A stretch of DNA of 64,000 bases from an uncultured Verrucomicrobiota bacterium (GTDB lineage Bacteria; Verrucomicrobiota; Verrucomicrobiia; Limisphaerales; UBA1412). The translations under genes were made by a program, and so were the position numbers. The notes beneath the pieces are model-generated. The model saw only the letters and a list, made by a program, of their open reading frames with translations. It was not told where the DNA came from and did not search any database. Where the stretch lies: assembly GCA_944389455.1 (NCBI GenBank), contig CALXMK010000009.1, positions 1 to 64,000 of the forward strand. Reading direction: 5' to 3'. This document shows positions 8,488 through 16,914 of this stretch, in pieces (position 1 is the first letter of the stretch; every line of letters begins with the position of its first letter).

Positions 8488-8515
8488 GACTGATCCTGGA
8501 TTTTAGATTCTTTAT

Positions 8516-8546
8516 GAAGAAGACGTTCCTCGGAACGTCTTCTTTG
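8516..8546. terminator. Strong hairpin after argF
   Basis: AAGAAGACGTTCC (8517-8529) pairs exactly with GGAACGTCTTCTT (8532-8544) across a very short loop. The stem ends in A-rich and T-rich sides, so it could stop transcription from both directions in this convergent gap between argF and the purF-like gene. Confidence 0.75.
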
Positions 8547-8608
8547 CATATAGCAATAGTAATATTCTGAAAAAGTGTGAATTATCCTGACTTGTTTGAG
8601 GGGTAAAT

Positions 8609-8649
8609 GACTCCCCCGGCGTGGAGGAGGAGTGCCGAGGGAGCGAGTC
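8609..8649 (-). terminator. GC-rich hairpin downstream of the purF-like gene
   Basis: GACTC-CCC-CGGC (8609-8620) can pair with GCCG-A-GGG-AGC-GAGTC (8634-8649), leaving small bulges. It sits about 60 bp beyond the stop of the minus-strand purF-like gene. There is no clear U-run, so a terminator role is only a guess. Confidence 0.35.
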
Positions 8650-8710
8650 TAAAGCGTATAGAATGTAATCTAGTTTATCGCAAGATAAGGATAACCTCTT
8701 GTGGTGCAAT

Positions 8711-10141
8711 CTATTCTTTTTGATTATAAGGGTCTTTCCCGGTCCAGCAGTAAGTGCAGATTTTTTGGGGATCCACGTCGATAGCTTTGAGAAGTCCTTG
8801 CAAGGTTTGGAATTCCAAACTGCTGGCTCCGATGATTTGGCGAATCCGTTCAACCATCTTCTGGTATTTCTCAGAAGATGGGTCTTGGTAACTATCAATA
8901 TCTGGATTTGGATTATCAGGCTCCAGCTCCCGGATAACTCGACGGGTAATCAGATCAAAATCGGATTTAGCGCGGGAGAAATTCAGATAAGGACATCCGT
9001 AAAGAAGCGGAGGACATGCGCTGAGCAGATGAACTTCAGTGGCTCCAATGGTACGAAGACGATGGATAATATTTTTAAGTTGAGTTCCACGGACGATAGA
9101 GTCGTCACAGAAGAGGAGTTTCTTGTTCTTGATGAGTTCTTCTACCGGGATGAGCTTCATCTTTGCAACGAGATCGCGGTGACATTGCTCCGATGGCATA
9201 AAGCTTCTGGCCCAAGTAGGAGTGTATTTAATCAAGGCTCTCCCATAAGGTGCTCCTGCTACATTAGAGTAGCCGATGGCGTGTCCAACACCGGAATCAG
9301 GAACCCCGCAAACATAATCGACGGGAGGTTTGGGCCCGTTTTCGTGCATAATGATGCCATTGCGATTGCGAACGACTTCTGAGTTCTGTCCCTCGTAGTT
9401 GGAGGAGGGGTATCCGTAGTAAACCCATAGAAAGGCACAGATTTGCATCTCCTTTTGGGCTGGAGCCAATTCTGTCATGCTATCGGCGGTCAGCTTGATA
9501 ATTTGACCGGATCCGAGTTCCTTGATGCAGCGAAAACCCATATTCAGAAAGGCTGCGTCTTCCATGGTTACAGCGTATCCATCATCTGACTTGCCGATAA
9601 AAACGGGAGTTCTGCCATAACGGTCACGGGCGGCATAAAGAGAATTCTGAGACATGACGAGCAGAGAGCAAGAGCCCTTTATTTTGCTCATGGCGTATTG
9701 AATTCCTTCCAAAAAGGAGGATTTCTGGTTAATCAATGTTGCGATAACTTCCGTGGGATTGATAATCCCGCCGCTCATTTCCAGAAAGTGACCGGAATGG
9801 TGATCATTGAATGATTCAGCCACCAGTTCTTTGAGGTTATTGATTTTACCGACAGAGATAATGGAATAGGTTCCCAGTCGGGAATGAATAGTCAGCGGTT
9901 GGTCATCATAATCGCTGATAACGCCGATACCGCAATTGCCTTTAAGTTTGTTTAGGTCTGTTTCAAACTTGGCGCGGAATTGAACGTTGCTAATATCATG
10001 AATAGTTGAATTAATCGAACCGTCTTCGGAGGTAACAGCCATACCGCCGCGGCGAGTACCGAGATGTGAGTGATAGTCTGTTCCGTAAAAAACGAAGTTT
10101 GTACACTCTTTTTTAGAAACAACACCAAAGAAACCGCCCAT
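8711..10141 (-). CDS. PurF-like amidophosphoribosyltransferase lacking the N-terminal Cys nucleophile
   Basis: PurF normally uses glutamine and PRPP to make 5-phosphoribosylamine, the first step of purine synthesis. The 476-residue protein has a class II glutaminase-like N-terminal half (DYHSHLGTRRGGMAV, QPLTIHSRLGTYSI) and a C-terminal phosphoribosyltransferase domain with the PRPP loop LLFCDDSIVRGTQ. The N-terminus reads MGGFFGVV, where true PurF has Met-Cys-Gly and the Cys becomes the catalytic N-terminal residue. The same MGGFFG start is known to me from Bacteroidota paralogues, so it is unlikely to be a sequencing error. It may use ammonia or do something else. It is 69 bp downstream of the polyprenyl synthetase gene. 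Confidence 0.85.
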   Translation of the reverse strand: MGGFFGVVSKKECTNFVFYGTDYHSHLGTRRGGMAVTSEDGSINSTIHDISNVQFRAKFETDLNKLKGNCGIGVISDYDDQPLTIHSRLGTYSIISVGKINNLKELVAESFNDHHSGHFLEMSGGIINPTEVIATLINQKSSFLEGIQYAMSKIKGSCSLLVMSQNSLYAARDRYGRTPVFIGKSDDGYAVTMEDAAFLNMGFRCIKELGSGQIIKLTADSMTELAPAQKEMQICAFLWVYYGYPSSNYEGQNSEVVRNRNGIIMHENGPKPPVDYVCGVPDSGVGHAIGYSNVAGAPYGRALIKYTPTWARSFMPSEQCHRDLVAKMKLIPVEELIKNKKLLFCDDSIVRGTQLKNIIHRLRTIGATEVHLLSACPPLLYGCPYLNFSRAKSDFDLITRRVIRELEPDNPNPDIDSYQDPSSEKYQKMVERIRQIIGASSLEFQTLQGLLKAIDVDPQKICTYCWTGKDPYNQKE

Positions 10142-10210
10142 AATATCTTATTCTTATTATAATTTTTGTTAATATTTTCTGGAATTTTCCTCTCAATGGA
10201 GAAAAGCTTT

Positions 10211-11284
10211 TTACTTATCTATTTCTTTGAATTTATCAAATTGCTGAGGCAAGAAACGCAGAAGATTAATCAATCCTTTTTGAGTGTCACTGATAGGCAG
10301 GGATTGAACTGTTGCTAATGAGGGTTCGATTCTTTCTTCCACAGCGGATTTGCATTTTTCTAAAATGGAATATTGCTTAAAGTATCTTTTTAGCTCGGCG
10401 ACATCTTCAGAAGAAACGCTGTTTTTTCCGGAGGCTTTGTTACAAATTGATTTAATACGAGCTTGTTCTTCAGGCTGAGTTTGTTCCAGGAGCAGGAAAA
10501 GAGGAAGTGTTAATTTGCCGGAAGCCAGATCCGTTCCCAGAGATTTGCCGGCATTTTGTTCGTTGGAGAACATATCGGCGCAGTCATCATAGATTTGATA
10601 GGCTGTTCCCAAATCCATTCCGTATTTTCTCATCTTGGAGCAAATTTCAGGAGAGCCACCCGCCAGAATAGCTCCTAATTCTGAGGCCAAAGCAAAAAGC
10701 TCGCCTGTTTTTAAAGCGAGCAATTCAAAATATTCATTTTTAGAGATCCGTTTTTCTGAGTAGAAGGATTGAAGAGTCTCTCCTACACAGATATAGCGAG
10801 CTCCGGTTGCAATTTTAGTAGTTATTTTTTGACCTCCGGCTTCAGAAGCCAGTAATACAGCCTGAGAGAGAATGCAATCTCCCATTAAAACAGCTGTTCT
10901 ATTCCCCCAGCGTTTAGAGAAGGAAGGGCGGTTGCGGCGTATTTCCGCTCCGTCAATGACATCATCATGAATCAAGCTTGCCAAATGGAGCATTTCAAGT
11001 ACCGTTGCAAGTGTAACTGCTTGTTCTGTATCTGGATTTCCAATGGAGTATGCGCTCAAAGCCAAAACGGCAGGACGCAGTAATTTGCCTTCTCCTTCTA
11101 AGGCATAAGAGCAGCATTCGGATAATTCTGGGGCAAAAACAGAGGCTTGCTGCCGAAGTTTTTCTCGGACGGATTGAAGAAAGGGTTCCACACACGAGGC
11201 AATCTCTTTCCATTGAATTGCAACGTGAGTCCTTTTCAGGAATGGATCTTTCTCTAAGACGGCCTGTGTCAATGAAGACAGCAT
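10211..11284 (-). CDS. Polyprenyl diphosphate synthase, trans-isoprenyl type
   Basis: This 357-residue protein has both aspartate-rich motifs of chain-elongating prenyltransferases: LIHDDVIDGAEIRRNRPS (DDxxD) and YDDCAD in the second half, with KLTLPLF downstream. Such enzymes add isopentenyl units to make octaprenyl- or similar diphosphates for quinones and related lipids. It has an extra ~30 residues at the N-terminus compared with compact forms. It is the likely first gene of a two-gene minus-strand unit with the purF-like gene. The two have no obvious functional link. Confidence 0.9.
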   Translation of the reverse strand: MLSSLTQAVLEKDPFLKRTHVAIQWKEIASCVEPFLQSVREKLRQQASVFAPELSECCSYALEGEGKLLRPAVLALSAYSIGNPDTEQAVTLATVLEMLHLASLIHDDVIDGAEIRRNRPSFSKRWGNRTAVLMGDCILSQAVLLASEAGGQKITTKIATGARYICVGETLQSFYSEKRISKNEYFELLALKTGELFALASELGAILAGGSPEICSKMRKYGMDLGTAYQIYDDCADMFSNEQNAGKSLGTDLASGKLTLPLFLLLEQTQPEEQARIKSICNKASGKNSVSSEDVAELKRYFKQYSILEKCKSAVEERIEPSLATVQSLPISDTQKGLINLLRFLPQQFDKFKEIDK

Positions 11285-11437
11285 CTGGACTTATTCTATC
11301 TTTTTAAATGCAGAAGTCAAATTGAATCGATTTTTCAAGGAGAGATGATAATTCTGATTTTTGCATGAAAAAGTAAAAATGGATGTTCATATTCCTTGTT
11401 TTCCTATCGCTCAGGAATCACAAGGGATGAGAAATAT

Positions 11438-11469
11438 AAACAAGGCAAACAAATACAGTTGCCTTGTTT
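11438..11469. promoter_or_regulatory. Perfect inverted repeat in the divergent gap before pdxA
   Basis: AAACAAGGCAA (11438-11448) and TTGCCTTGTTT (11459-11469) are exact inverted repeats with a 10-base centre. They lie in the 425-bp divergent gap (11285-11709) between the polyprenyl synthase gene and pdxA. It could be an operator serving both directions or a stable hairpin; no long T-run follows on either side. Nothing else is recognisable in the gap. Confidence 0.4.
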
Positions 11470-11709
11470 GCAGAAATGTGGAGAAATAAGTTGAGTAATA
11501 ATGAGAACATTCGATGAGTGAAAGGGATTTCTAATACTATATTCAATCGCTTGCAGGTTATTGTTTATGAAGATATTAAACCAAGAAAGGGTTTAAAAAG
11601 GCGGAATACGTTGATATTGTTTTAAAAACAGTTTATTCTCGATGAAGGAAGATTGGGCTGCGAAGTTAAGGAGCGGCAGATAAATTTTTAAGAGATTAGT
11701 GTAAAGAAG

Positions 11710-12669
11710 ATGAGAGAGAAAACGTTAGCCATTTCACTGGGGGATATTCGTGGAATTGGTCCAGAGATTACGCTAAAGGCCTTAGTGCATGAGTTATCTT
11801 TAAAGGATGGGTGGAGGTATATTGTTTATGGAGATTTAGACTTTCTACGGAATCTTAATGAGAAATTGTGTCTTGGATGTTCGCTGGAGAGTTCTCAGAT
11901 TACGGTTAGGGATACGGCTGGCGCGGCAGAGTTTCAGGAGCCGGCTCTTCGGGCGGTCTCATGGTTAAAAGGAGCTGCGGCTGCTTGTATGGCTAATGAG
12001 GCGGATGCGATGGTGACCGCTCCTGTTAATAAAGAGGAGATTATTCTTGCGGGATATCATCATTTTACGGGACAAACGGAGTATCTTTCGGAGTTAGCCA
12101 GAACGCAGGATACGGCTATGATGCTGATGGGGCAGGCTGATGGGGGGGGGCCTTGGCTGCGGATAGTATTGGCAACAACTCATGTGCGGGTTTCGGCTTT
12201 GGCTAAGATGCTTTCGGTAGAGAGAGTTGAGAGAGCTATTCGCCGAGCGGCCGATGCTTGCCGCTTACTGAGGATTCCTCGCAGTAGAATCGGAGTTTCT
12301 GCTTTTAATCCTCATGCCGGAGAGGGGGGAAAAATGGGAGATGAAGAGCAGCGATTGATCTTGCCGGCAATTGAGATTTGCCGGAAAAGCGGAATAGAGG
12401 CTGAAGGGCCTATTCCTGCAGACGCGATTTTGCGACAAGCATGGAAAGGAGAGTTTGATGTTATCGTCTCAATGTATCATGATCAGGCATTGCCGGCATT
12501 GAAGATGGTTGCTTTTGATACCGGAATTAATTGGACATTGGGCTTACCTTTTATTCGGGTATCTCCGGATCATGGAACCGCTTTTAATATTGCGGGACGG
12601 GGAATTGCTTCACCTCGTTCTATGATCTGTGCGATAGAACAGGCTAAGTTGTTGTGTAAAAAAGATTAG
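11710..12669 (+). CDS. pdxA: 4-hydroxythreonine-4-phosphate dehydrogenase
   Basis: PdxA oxidises 4-phosphohydroxy-threonine with NAD(P)+ in the DXP-dependent route to pyridoxal phosphate. The 319-residue product contains GDIRGIGPEI at the N-terminus (usually GDPxGIGPE), the metal-binding histidines in FTGQTEYL-side and MYHDQALPALK contexts, NPHAGEGG, and the C-terminal TLGLPFIRVSPDHGTAF. Length and order match PdxA. It starts a compact run with aroK (9 bp) and queG (overlapping). Confidence 0.93.
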   Translation: MREKTLAISLGDIRGIGPEITLKALVHELSLKDGWRYIVYGDLDFLRNLNEKLCLGCSLESSQITVRDTAGAAEFQEPALRAVSWLKGAAAACMANEADAMVTAPVNKEEIILAGYHHFTGQTEYLSELARTQDTAMMLMGQADGGGPWLRIVLATTHVRVSALAKMLSVERVERAIRRAADACRLLRIPRSRIGVSAFNPHAGEGGKMGDEEQRLILPAIEICRKSGIEAEGPIPADAILRQAWKGEFDVIVSMYHDQALPALKMVAFDTGINWTLGLPFIRVSPDHGTAFNIAGRGIASPRSMICAIEQAKLLCKKD

Positions 12670-12678
12670 AGGAAGACA

Positions 12679-13284
12679 GTGGGGGAGAACTTTCATGCGG
12701 AAGGGCGGAGCTATAATAATATTGCTCTAATCGGTTTTATGGGGGTGGGTAAGAGTACCTGCGGCAAATTACTGGCTCGAAAATTGGATTTTCAGTTTTT
12801 TGACACGGATACAATGATTTCGGAAGAGACGGGCTGTTCTATTCCTGAGATATTTAGGTATCATGGGGAAGAGGGATTTCGTCAGATGGAGCGACGAGTA
12901 GTTCAGGAAAAAATTCCCCTCATGAATAGATGTGTTATTGCTACCGGCGGCGGCTTAGGGGCTAACCTGGAGTATCTGGAGAGTTTGAAAAGAAACTGTT
13001 TTGTGGTTCATCTCTGGTTATCCCCGGAAGGAATTTATGATCGGGTCAAGAGGCATAAAGGCAGACCTTTGCTGGAGACAGCAGATCCCATGGCAAGAAT
13101 TCGTGAGTTGTTTGAAAAGCGGATATCGGTTTATCGTCATGCGGATGCCGAAGTATCCACTTTAAATCGCCCGGTTAAAAGAATCGTCTTTCAGATCATG
13201 CTTTCCTATCAGTCTCTGAAAAGAAAAACAAATGAGTTTGGAATCATTGAAACTCCGAGAGAGAATCAAGGAACGAGCTGCTGA
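12679..13284 (+). CDS. aroK: Shikimate kinase
   Basis: This kinase phosphorylates shikimate at the 3-hydroxyl with ATP for aromatic amino acid synthesis. The 201-residue protein shows the P-loop GFMGVGKST, the shikimate-binding DTD, the EGFRQMERRVV region and the GGG loop (VIATGGGLG). The GTG start follows AGAGGAAG. The C-terminus is ~25 residues longer than needed, and its last 53 bases overlap the start of queG in another frame, which suggests translational coupling. Confidence 0.92.
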   Translation: MGENFHAEGRSYNNIALIGFMGVGKSTCGKLLARKLDFQFFDTDTMISEETGCSIPEIFRYHGEEGFRQMERRVVQEKIPLMNRCVIATGGGLGANLEYLESLKRNCFVVHLWLSPEGIYDRVKRHKGRPLLETADPMARIRELFEKRISVYRHADAEVSTLNRPVKRIVFQIMLSYQSLKRKTNEFGIIETPRENQGTSC

Positions 13285-14215
13285 GCTAGGATTTGAGGCT
13301 TGCCGGGTGACCGGAACAGAGCCGTTAGATGAGGGAAGGGCTTTGTTGGAGTGGCTGCGGCAGGGAAATTATGCTGGGATGGAATGGATGCGCCGTGAAC
13401 CTGGATTGAATAGCCGTTTAAATCCTGCTTGTCTGCTGCCCGGGGCAAAGAGTGTTATTTGCTTAGCGAGAAGTTATTGCAGTGATTCGGAGGAGGAAAG
13501 TCCATATTTATCCGGAATTGCGCGGTATGCTTGGGTGAAAGATTATCATTATCTTTTAAAAAAACCTCTGGAAGAATTGGCTCGGTTTGTGGATGAATAT
13601 ACTCCCCGGGGGGTGCCTGCAGCGGTTTGTTGTACGGATAGTCATCCGGTATTGGAGCGTGCCTTGGCTCAGCGAGCGGGGATAGGAGTTGTCGGTTGGC
13701 ATAACAATCTGATTTCACCAAAGTTAGGGAATTATTTTTTTCTTGCCGAGGTTATCACTTGTCTTGAGTTGCCCGAGGATGAGCCGTTATCGGAGGAGTT
13801 CTGTTCCTGCGTCCATTGTGGTCTATGTTTAAGGGCTTGTCCTACGGGGGCTTTGGAAGCTCCTTATAGGCTTAATGCCCGGCGCTGTCTTTCCTATTTG
13901 ACCATCGAACACCGCGGTGAGATTTCTCCCGAATTTTATTCTGCTATGGGAGAGAGGTTTATGGGGTGTGATCGATGTTTGGAGGCTTGTCCTTGGAGTC
14001 GGATAAATAGGCGGTCTACGCTTCCCCGATGGAGACTGCCTGAAGAATTTCCGGAGAATGGAAAGGATTTTAGTTTGGAAGATTTTATTCACTTTTTAGA
14101 AGGGCTAAGCAACCGTCAGTTTCAGAGGCTTTTCAAGGATTCTTCTCTGAGCAGACCGGGAAAAGCGGGCTTGCTTCGTAATCTTCGGATTGCGCTGAGT
14201 AATTCTAAGACCTGA
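13232..14215 (+). CDS. queG: Epoxyqueuosine reductase
   Basis: QueG reduces epoxyqueuosine to queuosine in tRNA with a cobalamin cofactor and two [4Fe-4S] clusters. The 327-residue product has the N-terminal DUF1730-type region and two ferredoxin motifs, CVHCGLCLRACPTGA (around residue 190) and CDRCLEACPW (around residue 245). That is the family arrangement, without the optional C-terminal HEAT repeats. The ATG at 13232 lies inside the 3' end of aroK. The next in-frame ATG (13379, within YAGMEWM) would remove the conserved N-terminus, so the overlap is probably real. Confidence 0.92.
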   Translation: MSLESLKLRERIKERAAELGFEACRVTGTEPLDEGRALLEWLRQGNYAGMEWMRREPGLNSRLNPACLLPGAKSVICLARSYCSDSEEESPYLSGIARYAWVKDYHYLLKKPLEELARFVDEYTPRGVPAAVCCTDSHPVLERALAQRAGIGVVGWHNNLISPKLGNYFFLAEVITCLELPEDEPLSEEFCSCVHCGLCLRACPTGALEAPYRLNARRCLSYLTIEHRGEISPEFYSAMGERFMGCDRCLEACPWSRINRRSTLPRWRLPEEFPENGKDFSLEDFIHFLEGLSNRQFQRLFKDSSLSRPGKAGLLRNLRIALSNSKT

Positions 14216-14333
14216 GTTGATTTATAGTGTTGAGTTAAAAATAAGAGAGTTCCGGATCTGGAGTGATTTTTCGAGCCGTGAGAAGTTTTTTTCATTTTTG
14301 AAGCTAAAATAAGAGATAAAATAAGAAAAAAGT

Positions 14334-14365
14334 TTGCTCTCGTTTTTTTTTTTTTTTTGTAAAAT
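14334..14365 (+). promoter_or_regulatory. Putative promoter with a T16 spacer
   Basis: TTGCTC (14334-14339), then TCG, sixteen T (14343-14358), G and TAAAAT (14360-14365). The spacer is 20 bp if these hexamers are used, and would be 18 with two fewer T. The layout matches 477-506, including the GTA directly after the T-run. It precedes the two small membrane protein genes at 14429 and 14720. Confidence 0.45.
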
Positions 14366-14428
14366 CATTTGTACAAATGAGAGAAAGGATAAAATGAGAG
14401 CTCAAAATGAATTAACAAAGGAAAGAAT

Positions 14429-14698
14429 ATGAATAAGATGTTTTTGATTTATCATATTTATACAGTGACTATTTTTTTGCCATCTCTTATTTTTGATTTT
14501 GAGAAGTTTGTTGGAATTTATTTTGTTTGGCTTGGATTTTCGGTCATCATGACTCTGACATGGTTGATAGAGCGTTTTTATGCCAGACGAAAACAGACGC
14601 CGGCGAAAGCGGAGATGCCGATTTGGTTTTATCTGAGTGCTCCAATAGGCGCAGTGGGCCCCCTTTTGATGGTAATTATTTTAAGTATTATGAATTAG
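14429..14698 (+). CDS. Small hypothetical membrane protein
   Basis: This 89-residue, mostly hydrophobic protein has three predicted membrane segments: about residues 5-23, 28-48 and 65-87. A short basic loop (ERFYARRKQ) lies between the second and third. The Shine-Dalgarno AAAGGAAAG precedes the ATG. I do not recognise a family. It is the first gene of a pair with 14720-15280 behind the T16 promoter. Confidence 0.6.
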   Translation: MNKMFLIYHIYTVTIFLPSLIFDFEKFVGIYFVWLGFSVIMTLTWLIERFYARRKQTPAKAEMPIWFYLSAPIGAVGPLLMVIILSIMN

Positions 14699-14719
14699 TT
14701 GTGAGAAAGGAGGAGAGTT

Positions 14720-15280
14720 ATGTATTTTGCGGTATTGAGCTTTGAGTTTGTGATAGTGGCTATAGCTTTGTCAGCGGTCAGTCTGATCTGGTATGGAGTG
14801 CCCGCATGGAGAGAAGGTCTGAATCGATGGATAATTAAATTATTCAGTTGGAGAGCCTGGAGGCCGGGTTGGGGATTGCTGGTTTTATTGATCCCTTGGA
14901 TAATGATAGCGACGATTGCTCTGGTTAGTACAGTGGAGAATTATCCTAAAATGACGGACGCAAGAGATGTCATGCGCTTTTTTATGAGTACACTCAGAGA
15001 TGCCACTTATTATGCAGAAGGTTATACGGAGGAGAAATTTAATTCTATCCGTTCCGAAATGAGTCCGGAAGAAGTGTGTGCAATAGTCGGGGAACCGTTA
15101 GAGAGGTCAGTCTTCAGAAAATACCAATGTGTCTTAGATGTTCCAGAAGGAAATGAACGTCAGGAGATCTGGCTGTATAGTCTGAGAGATGAAAGAGTCG
15201 AAGAGGGCTGGTGGTGGCAGCGAGCCGTTGTGTGGGGTGAAGACGGTAAAGTCCAGAAAGTGATTCGCCGCGGCTGGTAG
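14720..15280 (+). CDS. Membrane protein with a possible SmpA/BamE-like outer domain
   Basis: The ATG follows a near-consensus Shine-Dalgarno (AAAGGAGGAG). The 186-residue product has two hydrophobic segments (about residues 5-30 and 50-75). Its C-terminal domain contains SPEEVCAIVGEPLE, then IWLYSL, then AVVWGEDGKVQKVIRRGW. The 'xxxEVxxxxGxPxx...W.Y' layout is like SmpA/OmlA (BamE-type) lipobox-free domains. That resemblance is an inference from pattern, and no function is claimed. It pairs with the small gene just upstream. Confidence 0.6.
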   Translation: MYFAVLSFEFVIVAIALSAVSLIWYGVPAWREGLNRWIIKLFSWRAWRPGWGLLVLLIPWIMIATIALVSTVENYPKMTDARDVMRFFMSTLRDATYYAEGYTEEKFNSIRSEMSPEEVCAIVGEPLERSVFRKYQCVLDVPEGNERQEIWLYSLRDERVEEGWWWQRAVVWGEDGKVQKVIRRGW

Positions 15281-15308
15281 TGACAGATTGTTTAATTAAA
15301 GTCAAACC

Positions 15309-15462
15309 CTGGAACAGGAGAGACGAATCTTGTCAGTCGGTTTGATGGGCAGGGAGGCTGGGTTTATCACCCGGAGAGCGGAGAGTTTTCACTGAATCTG
15401 GAAGGAATGGAGGATTGTTCTATGAATCTAAACACACTCTTGAATAAAGCAGAGAGTCTCTG
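15309..15462 (+). pseudogene. Orphan 3' fragment of a pseudopilin-like gene (repeat copy 2)
   Basis: In frame after an upstream TAA, this reads TGETNLVSRFDGQGGWVYHP and onward to the same NKAESL end as 2-205. There is no start codon and no N-terminal methylation helix, so it is a gene remnant. DNA similarity to copy 1 (50-235) continues about 18 bases beyond the stop. The wider gap 15281-15725 also holds a short GC-rich dyad at 15517-15532 (CCCCAG / CTGGGG) and the tRNA promoter. Confidence 0.7.
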
Positions 15463-15660
15463 AAGAGATGAACAGAGAGTGTTGTTTTTGCTTATTTATA
15501 GGACGGAACTCTATCACCCCAGGGCCTGGGGGTATGATCCAGAGAGAGGTTAAAAATATTTACCTAAAAAGAAATGGGTGTTTTTATTTGTAACAAAAAC
15601 AGATAGAGTATGTTTTGTTATTTTTAAAGACTTCTTCTCGAGAGTTTTTTTGATTTAGGC

Positions 15661-15689
15661 TTGAAAAAAAGAATAGGAAAAGGCATAAT
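15661..15689 (+). promoter_or_regulatory. Promoter of tRNA-Lys
   Basis: TTGAAA (15661-15666), a 17-bp spacer and CATAAT (15684-15689) form a good sigma-70-type promoter ending 36 bp before the tRNA. Confidence 0.6.
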
Positions 15690-15725
15690 TTTACCTGTGC
15701 CGCATCAGTGGCATAGCGTTTGAGT

Positions 15726-15801
<76 letters not shown>

Positions 15802-15885
15802 AGATCGAATATTTCTTCTGATTTATCCCTTTTATAAAGAATGGCTGAGGAGTTCTTTCAAATTGACTTTAAGCACTTTGAGAAA

Positions 15886-16419
15886 TTATAGCATACCCAG
15901 ATATTTACCCCAAATAGTACTTAGGTCTTGCAGAGAACAGGAGGCATTGGCGGGACTGGTTGAAGGAAGAATAGCAAAAGGGATCGTTTGCAGGCGAGAG
16001 GAATAAGATGAAGTTTTGTCTTCTGAGAGGAGTCGTTTCAAATAGCGTCTATAATGAATTCCAGCCGTTTGACCGTTAAGAAGAATTTGCCGGATAGAAG
16101 AGGTGCGAATCAGAGGGGAGAGGTCGTTGTAGGAAACTTGACAGATACTGCTGTCGGCAGAGCCGTGGATGCGGCAGCTGGCTAAGATATCCCAGAGAGC
16201 AATATGATGGGAGAGGAGGAGTTCTTTTTTGGATTCAATGGATTTAGGAGCGGATTCTTTATAAAGGGAAGCGAGAAGCTGCCAGAAACGATTCCGCGGA
16301 TGACCATAGAAGAAACGATTTAGACGGGATTGAACAGAGGGAAAACTGCCGAGAATAAGAATCTCAGAATTTGTATCGTAGACCGGTTCAATGGGATGGA
16401 TGAGAGCGTCCCCTTTCAC
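15886..16419 (-). CDS. DNA-deoxyinosine glycosylase (uracil-DNA glycosylase superfamily, family 6)
   Basis: This 177-residue protein has the signature ILGSFPSVQSR followed by FFYGHPRNRFWQLLA. In the hypoxanthine-DNA glycosylase branch that segment replaces the usual catalytic motif of UDGs, and its Asn is thought to be catalytic. Later HPRNRFW, ALWDIL and ILPSTSPAN fit the family. It would remove hypoxanthine arising from adenine deamination in DNA. It is a single gene, transcribed against its neighbours. Confidence 0.85.
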   Translation of the reverse strand: MKGDALIHPIEPVYDTNSEILILGSFPSVQSRLNRFFYGHPRNRFWQLLASLYKESAPKSIESKKELLLSHHIALWDILASCRIHGSADSSICQVSYNDLSPLIRTSSIRQILLNGQTAGIHYRRYLKRLLSEDKTSSYSSRLQTIPFAILPSTSPANASCSLQDLSTIWGKYLGML

Positions 16420-16516
16420 GGTTCAATACTAATAAAAAAGAAGGGTGATGAGTATCTTTTTTAAGATAGGAAAGATGAATTGCTCCGGATAAAAACAAGT
16501 TTTTTTAATTTTGGAC

Positions 16517-16545
16517 TTGCTTTTCTGAGGTAGAGTGAGTATCAA
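16517..16545 (+). promoter_or_regulatory. Promoter of tRNA-Leu
   Basis: TTGCTT (16517-16522), a 17-bp spacer and TATCAA (16540-16545), ending 15 bp before the tRNA. Confidence 0.45.
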
Positions 16546-16560
16546 TAATTCCGCCAGTGT

Positions 16561-16645
16561 GCGTCCATGGTGGAATTGGCAGACACGCTACTTTGAGGTG
16601 GTAGTGGGGCAACCCGTGAAGGTTCAAATCCTTTTGGACGCACCA
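16561..16645 (+). tRNA. tRNA-Leu (GAG)
   Basis: An 85-base class II tRNA: acceptor GCGTCCA/TGGACGC, anticodon stem CTACT/GGTAG with loop TTGAGGT (anticodon GAG), a long variable arm TGGGGCAACCCGT, T-arm GAAGG/CCTTT and an encoded CCA. Confidence 0.95.
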
Positions 16646-16914
16646 CAGCTGGTGATTTTTATTTATTTCCCCTTTTGTTTTTTATTTGTTTGGAATTGTT
16701 TTATCTATTTTAAGAGGAATAGGGTTTTTATTGAGGTTTTCAGGAAACAGGGAAAAGCGTAGCAGCTGATATTTGAAGAGAATATAGAGGATGAGTATAA
16801 ATGAGAGGAAGGAATTTTTGAGCAGAATAAAGAAAAAATGTCTAAATCATGGGAAAAGAGCAAAATACTGTTGACGATAAAAAAGAAGAGAGTTAAAGTG
16901 AAACCGGATTTTGT

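Noticed and set aside
8699-9382. A 227-codon open frame on the plus strand
   Set aside because: It lies fully antisense to the well-supported purF-like gene and has no recognisable domain.
50-15480. A composite transposon bounded by the pseudopilin tail repeats
   Set aside because: No transposase, no terminal inverted repeats, and the repeats are coding tails; the content between is housekeeping genes.
16535-16762. A 75-codon open frame
   Set aside because: It covers tRNA-Leu; the protein text is the translated tRNA.
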